Of a stretch of DNA of 64,000 nt, positions 1-8,321 are shown one piece after another (the first letter of the stretch is position 1; each line of letters opens with the position of its first letter). The stretch comes from an uncultured Kocuria sp. (lineage in GTDB: Bacteria; Actinomycetota; Actinomycetes; Actinomycetales; Micrococcaceae). The notes beneath the pieces were generated by a model, which saw nothing but the letters and a program-made list of their open reading frames with translations, searched no databases and was not told where the DNA came from. Location: the NCBI RefSeq assembly GCF_947500125.1, contig NZ_CANMRA010000004.1, forward strand, positions 1 to 64,000. Direction: 5' to 3'. A program made the position numbers and the translations under genes.

Positions 1-507
1 AGACGCCATGCCACCACGATCCGCTCCTCCGTCCCGGCAGTCACGCCGAAGCACATCACGCTTTCCCAACACCTACTGACTCTTCATGATCCGCCCGATG
101 GCCGGCCCCGCACCGGGAAGGCCCCTTTATTAAGCCTGGTACCCCGGTCACTACGAGTCCTCCGGGCGCCGAAGACGTGCCCGCCTGCGGACCGCGTCCT
201 GCCCGCCGGTGAGGTGGTGCCCGCGGTGCGCCTCCGCCCAGGGGCGGCCTGCGGGGGCGATGCCTGAGGGCGGCGGCTGACTTGCGCGCGTCACACGTTG
301 CAGTCAGGTACCTACTGTCGCTCCAGGAGACGGGCCAGGGCGGGGTGGGCGGGAGCCTGGGAAAACGGGGCACTGTCCGTTCCAGCCCTGTCGCCGACCG
401 CAGGCAGGGCATACGCGAAGGCCTTGGCGCCGGGGGAAGCGCACCCGGGCAGGCGCCGCCTCGACCTTCCTGCTTTCCGCATTCCGCATTCCGCTGAAGG
501 AAAGACC
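1..507. other. Left-edge stretch without a convincing gene
   Basis: Both strands were read and no frame gives a protein with recognisable family features. The open frames here are rich in Arg, Pro and Ala, as expected of chance frames in high-GC DNA. The last 20 bases carry a good ribosome binding site (GAAGGAAAG) for the gene starting at 508, and a short palindrome lies at 301-317. The left part could be the tail of a gene outside the window, but nothing here shows that. Confidence 0.5.
301..317. promoter_or_regulatory. Imperfect palindrome upstream of the DUF4386 gene
   Basis: The sequence CAGTC-AGGTACCT-ACTG has a perfect 8-base palindromic core, AGGTACCT, flanked by CAGT and ACTG arms with one extra base on the left. 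It lies about 190 bases before the DUF4386 start. It could be a regulator binding site, but no regulator gene is next to it. Confidence 0.25.
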
Positions 508-984
508 ATGGAAGCACCCCAGCGCCTGGCCCGGGCGCTGCTGGTCTTCGCGGCCATCGGGGCGGCCCTGCAGTGCCTGAACCTGGTGTTCTACTTCGCC
601 GCCTACCTGGTCGCCACCGACGCCTCCTACGCCGCCGCCCTGGGGCCGGCGGGGGCCGGTGCGCTGGTGGGGCTGCTCGTGGAGATCTACGCTCACGGGT
701 TCCTCATCGCCCAGGTCTTCTTCGGTCTGTGGCTGCTGCCCATGGGCTACCTCGCCTACGTCTCGGGCATGTTCCCCCGGGCGCTGGGGGTGGTGCTGAT
801 GATCGCCTGCGCCGGCTACCTCATCGACCTCCTCGCCCTGTTCCTCGTACCCACGATCGGAGAGGCCATCTCCGGGATCGTCGTGCTGCCGGCGGTCGTC
901 GGGGAGATCTGGATGGTCTTCTACCTGCTGATCCGGGGCGTGAGGACTCCCGAACCGGCCGGCCCGCTCCCCGTCGCAGCCTGA
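508..984 (+). CDS. DUF4386-type membrane protein, short form
   Basis: A 158-residue integral membrane protein with about four hydrophobic helices (roughly residues 8-30, 48-70, 74-95 and 98-140). The pattern of an E-Y-H/G-F-F-G-L-W-L-L-P-x-G stretch followed by G-x-x-L-x-A-G-Y-L-I-D-L matches the C-terminal part of DUF4386 proteins as I know them. Those are usually about 220 or more residues, so this copy lacks the N-terminal part. The ATG at 508 follows GAAGGAAAG at a good distance, and the open frame continues upstream without family-like sequence. Function is unknown. It is followed by a decayed hydrolase gene, so the neighbourhood may be eroding. Confidence 0.6.
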   Translation: MEAPQRLARALLVFAAIGAALQCLNLVFYFAAYLVATDASYAAALGPAGAGALVGLLVEIYAHGFLIAQVFFGLWLLPMGYLAYVSGMFPRALGVVLMIACAGYLIDLLALFLVPTIGEAISGIVVLPAVVGEIWMVFYLLIRGVRTPEPAGPLPVAA

Positions 985-1183
985 GCACCCACCCCGAAAC
1001 ATCGCTCCTCCTGTGACGCTCCGCCCGTTCGGGGCGCCGAGGGGCGGTCCCGGCACCGGGTGAGCGCCCCGTCGGACAGAACCAGCGGATGACCCCGCGA
1101 CCGGTGCAGCAACCGTGGTGGCCCGTGCTGATCGTCGCTTCGGGTTCAGGATCCGCAACCCAGGAGGTCGTGGTGCGCGGTGG

Positions 1184-2075
1184 TCAGCGTTCTGGGTTGA
1201 AGGTGAAGGTGTGGCCCACGGCGGTGGAGACCTCGGCGAAGATCCGTGTGTCCGGTGCCCATGGCCCGGCCGTAGGCCAGCAGGTCGGCCACGTCCGAGA
1301 TCAGGGCTCCGGCGGTGGCTCCCCAGCTGGGGTTCCAGTGGGTGGCGTTGGCCGGTGCCTCCGGCGTTGCGGTGTCGCCCTGGAGCGAGAAGCCCTGCGC
1401 GTAGGGTTCCGGCATCTCGGTGGACACCCCGGGCCAGACGGTCTCGTCGAGCCCCAGCGGGTCGAAGATCTGCTCCTCCAGGACCTCCCCGACCGGCTGG
1501 CCGGTGACCTGCTCGACGACCAGGCCCAGCAGGATGTAGTTGGTGTCGGAGTAGTCGAACCGCGCACCGGGGGCGAACAGGGCGGATTCCGAGACGCCGA
1601 CGGCGACCAGCTCCTCCGGGGTGAAGACCTGTTGCGGAACCGCGAAGAAGCGGTCCGTGAACTGGGTGCTGCGGGTGTAGCCGGCCACATCGCTGGTCAT
1701 GTCCGCCAGCTGGCGCAGGGTGAACTGCTCTCCGTTGGGGATGCCCTCGATGTAGTCGGCGATGGGGTCCTCCAGGGAGAGCTGTCCCTCCTCGGCCAGC
1801 CGCAGCATCAAGGTGGCGGTGAGGGCGTGGCGACCGATCCGACACGGGTGTGCACGACCACCTCCATGGGCTCCCCGGTGGCCGGGTCGGCCGCCCCGTA
1901 AGCGGCCGTCCAGGTGCCCTCCGGTGAGGAGACCCCCACCACCGCGCACCGCGCCGGGGGTGGAGGTCTGGGCGAACGAGGCCCGGGCGGCGGCTGCCCC
2001 GCCGGCCCCGACGAGGAGCACCGCCGCCGTGGCGGCGGCGAACGTGTGACGCGTGGGTCGTGCAGGTGATGACAG
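1184..2075 (-). pseudogene. Decayed serine hydrolase (class C beta-lactamase/PBP-like)
   Basis: Pieces of a beta-lactamase-fold serine hydrolase lie in different frames. An export-signal-like stretch (2075 to about 1950) leads into VVGVSSPEGTWTAAYG in a second frame. Then comes the motif region VGSV, where the catalytic SxxK lysine is expected. A one-base deletion near 1828-1835 destroys that Lys and moves to a third frame carrying a well-preserved core: LRLAEEGQLSLEDPI, the YSxTNY second motif (FDYSDTNYILLG), and DPLGLDETV. A further shift near 1245 precedes a short RIFAEVSTA tail and a stop. The C-terminal third, with the HxG/KTG motif, is absent. With at least three frame changes plus truncation, the gene cannot make an active enzyme. 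Confidence 0.8.
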
Positions 2076-2414
2076 CTTCGTGTTTCTCCCGATCGGCGCA
2101 GACCACGTCCGGGGAAGGCCTGCACCCGGAGAACGGTGCTTCGGGCTCAGTCGTCATGGCCGACGATGTCGGCTCCTGCGCCGCGCTCCACCGCGGATCC
2201 TCGTCCCCGCAGCACGCACAGGCCGTGGAATCGATGAGATGACGGGCCGATCCACGGCCCCGTCCGCTCCGCAGGTGGCCGGACAGCGGCCACCCCACGG
2301 GCAGCGGTCTCCGTCAGCGTCACACCTGGCGGATCATCCACCGGCCCGTCACGGCGGCTGTCCCAGCGGTGTCGCGATGCGGGTTCGGCGGAGGCGCAGT
2401 TCTGCGGGAACAGG
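2076..2414. other. Gene-free spacer between pseudogene and alcohol dehydrogenase
   Basis: No frame on either strand gives a protein with plausible composition or family features. The region probably holds the old promoter of the decayed hydrolase and the 3' end of the alcohol dehydrogenase transcript. No strong terminator hairpin was seen. Confidence 0.5.
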
Positions 2415-3437
2415 TCAGAGGGTGAGCAGGACCTTGGTGGCGCGGCGCTCGTCCATGGCCCGGTAGCCCTCGGCGGCTTCCTCGAGGGGCAGGGTGAGGT
2501 CGAAGACCTTGCCGGGGTCGATCTTCCGGTCCCAGATCAGCTGGATCAGCTCGGGCAGGAACCGGCGCACCGGTGCGGGTCCGCCGAGGGTGTGGATGCC
2601 GGCGAAGAACAGCTGGATGCCCGGGATCTGCACGTCGTAGTTGACGCCCACGTAGCCCAGGTGCCCGCCGCCGCGGGTGGCGCCCACGGCCTGCATGAAG
2701 GACTCCTGGGTGCCCACGGCCTCGATCACCGAGTGCGCCCCGAGCCCGCCGGTGAGCTCCTTGATCCTCGCCACGCCCTCCTCGCCGCGCTCCTCGACGA
2801 TGTCGGTGGCGCCGTAGAAGCGGGCGAGCTCCTGGCGCTTCGGGTGGCGGGACATCGCGATGATCCGCTCGGCCCCGAGCTCCTTCGCGGCGAGGACCGC
2901 CATGAGCCCGACGGCGCCGTCGCCGACGACGGCGACGGTCTTGCCGGGCCCGGCCTCGGCGGCCACGGCGGCGAACCAGCCGGTGCCGAGCACGTCGGAG
3001 GCGGCCAGCAGGGAGGGGATCAGCTCGGGGTCCGGCTGTCCCGGGGTGGCCACGAGGGTGCCGTCGGCGTGGGGAATGCGGGCCTTCTGCGCCTGGGTGC
3101 CGATGGTGCCGGCGACGAACTCGGCGTGCACGCACTTGGACTGGAACCCGGCGCGGCAGATCTCGCAGGTGTTGTCCGAGATGACGAAGGACCCCACGAC
3201 GAAGTCGCCGACCTGAAGGGTCCGCACCGCGGAGCCGATCTCCTCGACCACCCCGACGTACTCATGGCCCATCAGGGTGTGGTCGACGTCCTCGACGCCG
3301 CGGTAGGGCCACAGGTCGGAGCCGCAGATGCAGGTCGCGCTCAGCCGGACGATCGCGTCCGTGGGTTCGACGATTCCCGGGTCGGGGCGGTCCTCGACCC
3401 GGACGTCGCCGGGGGCGTGCATGATGACTCCGCGCAT
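2415..3437 (-). CDS. Zinc-dependent alcohol dehydrogenase (MDR family)
   Basis: A 340-residue medium-chain dehydrogenase/reductase. The catalytic zinc ligands are visible as Cys38 in CICGSD and His58-Glu59 in GHEYVG. A structural-zinc-like lobe has Cys91, Cys94 and Cys102. The nucleotide-binding glycine motif is VGDGAVGL at about 171-178, followed by R-H-P-K at the end of the second strand, which favours NADP(H). It oxidises an alcohol or reduces an aldehyde/ketone; the substrate cannot be told. It is transcribed divergently from the XRE/MmyB regulator at 3611, a common arrangement in which that regulator type controls a neighbouring oxidoreductase. The ATG at 3437 follows GAAGGAGAAC, a strong ribosome binding site. 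Confidence 0.88.
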   Translation of the reverse strand: MRGVIMHAPGDVRVEDRPDPGIVEPTDAIVRLSATCICGSDLWPYRGVEDVDHTLMGHEYVGVVEEIGSAVRTLQVGDFVVGSFVISDNTCEICRAGFQSKCVHAEFVAGTIGTQAQKARIPHADGTLVATPGQPDPELIPSLLAASDVLGTGWFAAVAAEAGPGKTVAVVGDGAVGLMAVLAAKELGAERIIAMSRHPKRQELARFYGATDIVEERGEEGVARIKELTGGLGAHSVIEAVGTQESFMQAVGATRGGGHLGYVGVNYDVQIPGIQLFFAGIHTLGGPAPVRRFLPELIQLIWDRKIDPGKVFDLTLPLEEAAEGYRAMDERRATKVLLTL

Positions 3438-3598
3438 GGTGCTGTTCTCCTTCTGGGGCGATGTTTCGGTGCTGCGCCGGGTGGTGTGCCACGGCGCAGG
3501 TGGGAAGGTCGGTTCCAGTCAATCGCGGTGTGCGGCGGTGCGGGAGTCCCTGTGGAGGGGTGTACCGGCAGGGTCTCCCTCACGCGCCGACGGCCACC

Positions 3599-3604
3599 TA
3601 CGCT
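3599..3604 (+). promoter_or_regulatory. -10 element TACGCT of a leaderless-type promoter
   Basis: TACGCT fits the actinobacterial TANNNT consensus and ends six bases before the ATG of the XRE/MmyB regulator. Transcription would start at or next to the start codon. No ribosome binding site is visible. Confidence 0.5.
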
Positions 3605-3610
3605 TTCGGC

Positions 3611-4486
3611 ATGGACAACCGCACCGAGGTCCGCGAGTTCCTCATGACACGCCGGGCCAAGCTCACCCCCGCCCAGGCCGGTCTGCCGGCCGGGGGCAAC
3701 CGCCGGGTGCCGGGGCTGCGCCGGACCGAGGTCGCGGCCCTGGCCGGGGTGAGCGTGGAGTACTACGCCAAGCTCGAGCGCGGGGCCATCGCCGGGGCCT
3801 CGTCCTCGGTGCTGGAGGCGATCGCCGCCGCCCTGCGCCTGGACGAGACCGAACGGGCCCACCTGCTGGACCTGGCCCGTGCCGCCGACGGCGTCCCGGC
3901 CTCGGGTCGTCCGCGGCGCCGCGGCACCGGACCGGGGCAGGCGCGGCCGTCCCTGCAGTGGGCGCTGGAGGCGATCACCGATGGGGTGGCCTTCGTGCGC
4001 GACGCCCACCAGGACCTCCTGGCCACCAACGCCCTGGGCCGGGCCTTCTACGCCCCGCTGATCGGGGCGGGCGGGCGCACCCCGAACCTGGCCCGGTTCC
4101 AGTTCCTGGATCCGGCCTCCCGGGACTTCTACCCCGACTGGGAGGCTTTCGCCGGGATGTGCGTGGCCATCATGCGCGCCGAGGCCGGGCGTGACCCGTA
4201 CGACCGGGGCCTGCAGGACCTGGTCGGGGAGCTGTCCACCCGCAGCGAGGTCTTCCGCACCCTGTGGGGGTCTCACGACGTACGCACCCACGGGACCGGC
4301 ACCAAGCGGTTCCACCACCCGGTGGTGGGGGAGCTGACCCTGGCCTACGAGGAGCTGGCCGTCACCGCCGAGCCCGGGCAGGTGCTGATGATCTACACCG
4401 CCGAACCCGGCTCGGCCTCGGCCGAGCGGCTGCGGCTGCTGGCCTCCTGGGCCGCCGAAGACCCCGCCGCCGTCACCAACCACTGA
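3611..4486 (+). CDS. XRE-family regulator with MmyB-like ligand domain
   Basis: A 291-residue transcription regulator. Residues about 5-85 form a helix-turn-helix domain with the typical R-x-x-G-L-R-R-T-E-V-A-x-L-A-G-V-S-V-E-Y-Y-x-x-L-E-R-G signature. Residues about 110-285 form the PAS-like MmyB domain with the A-T-N-x-L-G-R-A-F-Y pattern. In actinobacteria these proteins usually repress a divergent short- or medium-chain dehydrogenase and respond to a small, possibly fatty-acid-like, ligand. Here the divergent neighbour is the alcohol dehydrogenase, with 173 bases between the starts. The ATG at 3611 was chosen because the helix-turn-helix begins right after it and TACGCT sits six bases upstream, as in a leaderless gene. 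Confidence 0.9.
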   Translation: MDNRTEVREFLMTRRAKLTPAQAGLPAGGNRRVPGLRRTEVAALAGVSVEYYAKLERGAIAGASSSVLEAIAAALRLDETERAHLLDLARAADGVPASGRPRRRGTGPGQARPSLQWALEAITDGVAFVRDAHQDLLATNALGRAFYAPLIGAGGRTPNLARFQFLDPASRDFYPDWEAFAGMCVAIMRAEAGRDPYDRGLQDLVGELSTRSEVFRTLWGSHDVRTHGTGTKRFHHPVVGELTLAYEELAVTAEPGQVLMIYTAEPGSASAERLRLLASWAAEDPAAVTNH

Positions 4487-4605
4487 CCCGAGCTCCGGGT
4501 CGCGGGGCACCCACGGACGCGTCCACCCGCAGGGCGCGGGCCGGGCCGCGGGCCCAGGCGCTGAACCTGCGGATCCCGTCGCCCGGACACCACGGAAAGG
4601 ACACC

Positions 4606-5175
4606 ATGGAACTGACCGATCTCCTGGAGGCGCTCGACGCCGGACGCACGATCACGGGGGACTCGCCCCTGCACGAGGTCATGCACCGGGTCAGCCAGGA
4701 CGCTCTGCGCATCACCGGGGAGCTCAACTGCGGATACCGGGAACCGGCCCGGGTGCGGGAGCTGCTGGCCCAGCTCACCGGCAGACCGGTGGACGAGTCG
4801 GTGACGGTGTTCCCGCCCTTCTACGCCGACTTCGGGAAGAACATCACCCTCGGCAAGCGGGTCTTCATCAACTCCGGGTGCAGGTTCCAGGACCAGGGTG
4901 GGGTGGTCATCGGCGACGACTGCCTGATCGGGCACAACACGGTGCTGGCCACCCTCAACCACGACCTCGACCCGAGCCGCCGGGCGGACATGCACCCGGC
5001 GCCCATCGTGATCGGGCGCAACGTGTGGATCGGGTCCAACGCCACGGTCCTGCCCGGGGTCACGATCGGTGACGACGCCGTCGTGGCCGCGGCCTCCGTG
5101 GTGACGAGGGACGTCCCGGAGAGGTCCGTGGTGGTGGGTTCCCCGGCGCGGGTCGTGCGCTCCGTGACCGACTGA
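4606..5175 (+). CDS. Sugar O-acetyltransferase (maltose/galactoside type)
   Basis: A 189-residue left-handed beta-helix acetyltransferase. The N-terminal helical region (1-60) is followed by hexapeptide repeats from about residue 78 (NITLGKRVFIN) to the C-terminus (GSPARVVR). The catalytic His is visible in LNHDLDP (about His119), equivalent to the TATHPLD motif of maltose acetyltransferases. It would transfer acetyl from acetyl-CoA to a sugar hydroxyl. The ATG at 4606 follows GGAAAGGACACC. It lies 119 bases after the MmyB regulator on the same strand and could share its transcript. The true acceptor is unknown, as for most of this family. Confidence 0.88.
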   Translation: MELTDLLEALDAGRTITGDSPLHEVMHRVSQDALRITGELNCGYREPARVRELLAQLTGRPVDESVTVFPPFYADFGKNITLGKRVFINSGCRFQDQGGVVIGDDCLIGHNTVLATLNHDLDPSRRADMHPAPIVIGRNVWIGSNATVLPGVTIGDDAVVAAASVVTRDVPERSVVVGSPARVVRSVTD

Positions 5176-5316
5176 ACCGCACCGGCGTCGGTTCCTCCGG
5201 CGGATCGACTCACCGCTGGTCACCACCCACTGATTCCTCCACTGATTCCGCCACGACACCCCGGAGGGGCTGACCCGGGTGTCCCTGACGCCGAGCTGCC
5301 CTCCTGCCCTGACCGG

Positions 5317-6552
5317 TCACCCCTGATGTCCGCGCGGCAGGCCGCGGCGGGCCCGGAACCGGACGGCGCCTGCCAGCGCCAGGCAGGCAGCGGCCAGGGT
5401 GCCCGCGAACCAGTGGACGGACGAGGGGACGCCCACCGCGCCGGCCAGGACCCCGAGGCCCAGGACGGGCACGGCACTGCCCAGATACGTCACGAGGTAG
5501 ACCGCGCTGACCACCCGGGCGTTGTCGGCAGGCGCCACGGACACGGACAGCTCGTTGAACGCGGTGCGGAACGCGATGCCCTGGGACGCTCCGGCGAACA
5601 GGGCGGCGAAGCACAGCAGCGGCAGGCTGGAGACAGCGCCCGCCACCCCGATCAGCGCCGTCCCCAGGGCCATCGCCACCAGCGCCCCGGGAAGGGCCCG
5701 GGCGCGTGCGTGTCCCACCAGCTGCACCGCCGCGGACCCGATGAGCACGAGGGCCGCCAGCGCCCCGATCCCGGCCGGAGAGCTCACCCCGAGCGTGCGG
5801 GCGAAGTAGCCCGGAGCCAGCGAGAGACTGAACCCGAAGAGCGCGAAGCTGAGGAAGCCGACCGCGGCCGCCTGCTGGAACCGCGGGCGGACTCCCGGAG
5901 GCAGGGCGAGCCGGCGCGGCCGCAGCGCCGTGAAGGCCGCCGGCCCCGGAGCCGGGGCGATGGCCGGCCGGGCGTGCAGCCTCCACAGGGGCACCAGGAT
6001 CGCGACCAGCAGGGCGCAGTGGATGACGAAGGGAGTCGTCGTCGGCCGGGGCAGCTGGCCCAGGACCCCGCCCAGCAGCGGGCCTGCCGCCACTCCGCCC
6101 GCCGACGCCAGGAGGGTGAAGCGGCCGGCCCACTCCGGGCGGTGGGGCAGGAGCTCCCGCAGCGCCGCGCTGCTGGCTCCGGTCACCATGGCGACGGCTG
6201 CGCCCTGCAGGACGCGGCCGACCACCAGACCGGTGAGGCCCCCGGCGGTCGCGAAGACGATCCCACCGGCCAGCCCCACGAGGACCGACAGCACCAGGGC
6301 CGTGCGTCGCCCGATGTGGTCCGACCAGTGCCCGTAGAGGACGAGCCCGGCCATCAGCGCCAGCACGTAGGAGGAGAACGCCACCGTCACCGCGAAGGGG
6401 CCGAGTCCCAGGCGCTCCTGCAGCACGGGGTACAGCGGGGTGGCCAGGTTGGCCCCCACCAGCAGCAGCGCCGTCGTGGACATGGTCAGCACCAGGCGGG
6501 AACGCCGGCCCGCGTTCCACCCCCTGTCGGCGCTGCCGGCGTCAGGACGCAT
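5317..6552 (-). CDS. MFS transporter, drug/metabolite exporter type
   Basis: An approximately 411-residue major facilitator protein with twelve hydrophobic helices. The family signature between helices 2 and 3 is present as LYGHWSDHIGRRTAL. The ATG at 6552 places the first helix near residue 15-35; upstream GTG/TTG codons in the same frame could extend it by a few residues. It is divergent from the Lrp/AsnC regulator at 6741, and the 188-base spacer contains a perfect palindrome (6690-6706). The pairing suggests a substrate-induced exporter, possibly for an amino acid or related compound, as seen for other Lrp-exporter pairs. The substrate is not known. Confidence 0.85.
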   Translation of the reverse strand: MRPDAGSADRGWNAGRRSRLVLTMSTTALLLVGANLATPLYPVLQERLGLGPFAVTVAFSSYVLALMAGLVLYGHWSDHIGRRTALVLSVLVGLAGGIVFATAGGLTGLVVGRVLQGAAVAMVTGASSAALRELLPHRPEWAGRFTLLASAGGVAAGPLLGGVLGQLPRPTTTPFVIHCALLVAILVPLWRLHARPAIAPAPGPAAFTALRPRRLALPPGVRPRFQQAAAVGFLSFALFGFSLSLAPGYFARTLGVSSPAGIGALAALVLIGSAAVQLVGHARARALPGALVAMALGTALIGVAGAVSSLPLLCFAALFAGASQGIAFRTAFNELSVSVAPADNARVVSAVYLVTYLGSAVPVLGLGVLAGAVGVPSSVHWFAGTLAAACLALAGAVRFRARRGLPRGHQG

Positions 6553-6689
6553 GGTCAGCTCGTGGAACACGGTCAACGCGGGCCCTCCGGTGGGATCGGC
6601 GAATGCGGTCTGTGTCCGGGGTGGCCGGCACAGCATGTGCACGAATTCTGACGGACGCTGAGTCCCGCAATAGCGGAATGGAGGCACAA

Positions 6690-6706
6690 TTGATCATGCT
6701 GATCAA
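6690..6706. promoter_or_regulatory. Perfect 7-3-7 palindrome, probable Lrp/AsnC operator
   Basis: TTGATCA-TGC-TGATCAA is a perfect inverted repeat between the divergent MFS and Lrp/AsnC genes, 34 bases before the regulator's start codon. It is AT-rich against a GC-rich background, as expected of an Lrp-family site of about 15-17 bases. Assignment to this regulator rests on position. Confidence 0.6.
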
Positions 6707-6740
6707 AACCGGGAAGCGGCGAGCACAGGAGGGCACCACG

Positions 6741-7226
6741 ATGACCACACTGGACGCCGTCGACATCGAGCTGCTGCTGCACCTCCTGAGACACCCCCGG
6801 GCGCAGATCGGGGAGGTGGCGGCCTCGCTCGGGGTCGCCCGCAACACCGTGGTCTCGCGGATGCGCCGGCTGGAGCGCCGAGAGGTGCTGCGCTCCGGCG
6901 GCCGGGACGTCGATCTGGCCTCGGTGGGCTTCGACGTCCTGGCGTTCCTCACCCTCGAGGTCTCCCACCGGGAGCTCGACGCCGTCGTCTCCGCTCTGCG
7001 CGGCATCGACAACGTCCTGGAGGTGCACGAGATCTCCGGGCGCGGGGACGTCTGGTGCCGGGTCGCAGCACGGGACACCCGCGATCTGCACTCGGTGCTG
7101 CGATCGATCCTGCGGATCCGGGGCGTCCTCCGCGCCGAGACGTCCCTGGCCCTCAGCGAACAGATCCCTTACCGCGTCCAGCCCCTCCTGCGGACGCTGG
7201 CTCAGCGCGACCCCACGTCGACGTGA
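6741..7226 (+). CDS. Lrp/AsnC family transcriptional regulator
   Basis: A 161-residue regulator. Residues about 5-55 form the AsnC winged helix-turn-helix (DIELLLHLLRHPRAQIGEVA, then R-N-T-V-V-S-R-M-R-R-L-E). The remaining part is a RAM-like ligand-binding domain with the EVHEISGRGDVWCRVAA pattern typical of the family. The ATG at 6741 follows CAGGAGGGCACC. It most likely senses a small molecule (amino acids in most characterised members) and controls the divergent MFS exporter, and possibly itself, through the palindrome at 6690-6706. Confidence 0.88.
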   Translation: MTTLDAVDIELLLHLLRHPRAQIGEVAASLGVARNTVVSRMRRLERREVLRSGGRDVDLASVGFDVLAFLTLEVSHRELDAVVSALRGIDNVLEVHEISGRGDVWCRVAARDTRDLHSVLRSILRIRGVLRAETSLALSEQIPYRVQPLLRTLAQRDPTST

Positions 7227-7288
7227 GGGCCGCCGCGGGGTCCGTGTCCGCGGCTCCCCGTCCGCAGGGGGCCACCGGATCCCGCACC

Positions 7289-7294
7289 TAGGCT
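7289..7294 (+). promoter_or_regulatory. -10 element TAGGCT of a leaderless-type promoter
   Basis: TAGGCT fits TANNNT and ends seven bases before the GTG start at 7302. No ribosome binding site precedes the GTG, which supports a leaderless message. Confidence 0.45.
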
Positions 7295-7301
7295 GGGGCG
7301 G

Positions 7302-8321
7302 GTGAACGCACCGACAGCCGCCGCGTGGGCGGAGCGCCACCAGGTGGCCGTGTACCTGGCCGCCATCGCCGCCGCGGTCCTGGTGGGCTGGACCGTCCCG
7401 GGCGCCCCGGCGCTCGCCCCGGCCATCACCCCGGTCCTGGGGCTGCTGCTGTTCGCCACGTTCCTGGCCGTCCCGTTCGCGTCACTCGGCCGGGCCTTCG
7501 CGGACCTGCGCTTCCTGGCGGCGCTGCTGGTGCTCAACTTCGTGGTCGTCCCGGTCGTGGTCCTGGGACTGTCCCGGGCGGTCGCGGGGCACGAGGCGCT
7601 GCTGCTGGGCGTGCTGCTGGTGCTGCTGGCCCCGTGCGTGGACTACGTCATCGTCTTCACCGGTCTCGCCGGGGGAGCCGCCGACCGGCTGCTGGCGGCC
7701 GCCCCGCTGCTGATGCTCGCGCAGATGCTGCTCCTGCCGCTCTATCTGCTGCTGCTCGCCGGCCCGGAGGCGGTCGCCCTGGTGGAGCTCGGCCCCTTCG
7801 TCGAGGCGTTCGTGCTCCTGATCCTGCTGCCCCTGGCCGCGGCGGCGGTCGTGCAGCGGGCGGCGTCCCGCTCCGCCGCGGCCCGGCGGCTGGAGTCCGT
7901 CACGGCCGCGGCGATGGTGCCGCTGATGGCGCTCACCCTGTTCACCGTGATCGCCTCGCAGGTGCGCGGCGTGGGGGAGCAGCTGGCCGACCTCGCGGCG
8001 GTCGTGCCCCTCTACGTCGGCTTCCTGGTCCTCATGGTCCCCCTCGGGATCCTCGCCGCCCGCCTCGCCCGCCTGGACGTCCCGGTCTCCCGGGCCCTGG
8101 TCCTCGGCGGGGTCACCCGCAACTCCCTCGTGGTGCTCCCGCTGGCCCTGGCGCTGCCGGAGCGGCTCGCGCTCACGCCGTTCGTCGTCGTCACCCAGAC
8201 CCTGGTCGAGCTGGTGGGGATGGTGGTGCTGGTGCGGCTGGTCCCCGCGCTGGTGCGGGACCGCGATCCACGACACAGTGGGGGGAGCATCCCGTCCGAT
8301 CGAAAGGCTCCCCGCCCATGA
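7302..8321 (+). CDS. Arsenite-efflux-like carrier of the BASS/ACR3 superfamily
   Basis: A 339-residue membrane protein with about ten helices. The conserved stretch APCVDYVIVFTGLAGG (about residues 109-124) has the Pro-Cys that marks ACR3-type arsenite carriers within the bile acid:sodium symporter superfamily. The later GGVTRNSLVVLPLALALP motif is also typical of proteins annotated as arsenic resistance proteins in actinobacteria. It would extrude arsenite with a proton gradient, but no ArsR regulator, arsenate reductase or ArsA ATPase lies next to it, so another anion is possible. Its stop overlaps the next gene's ATG by four bases, so the two are translationally coupled. Confidence 0.78.
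   Translation: MNAPTAAAWAERHQVAVYLAAIAAAVLVGWTVPGAPALAPAITPVLGLLLFATFLAVPFASLGRAFADLRFLAALLVLNFVVVPVVVLGLSRAVAGHEALLLGVLLVLLAPCVDYVIVFTGLAGGAADRLLAAAPLLMLAQMLLLPLYLLLLAGPEAVALVELGPFVEAFVLLILLPLAAAAVVQRAASRSAAARRLESVTAAAMVPLMALTLFTVIASQVRGVGEQLADLAAVVPLYVGFLVLMVPLGILAARLARLDVPVSRALVLGGVTRNSLVVLPLALALPERLALTPFVVVTQTLVELVGMVVLVRLVPALVRDRDPRHSGGSIPSDRKAPRP

Noticed and set aside
304-2298. A 664-codon minus-strand frame over the DUF4386 gene and the hydrolase remnant
   Set aside because: It is Arg/Pro/Gly-rich, runs antisense to a good gene and crosses the decayed hydrolase out of frame in most places. It was not taken as a gene.
2147-2341. A 64-residue minus-strand frame in the spacer before the alcohol dehydrogenase
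   Set aside because: No ribosome binding site or recognisable motif; composition is like chance frames.
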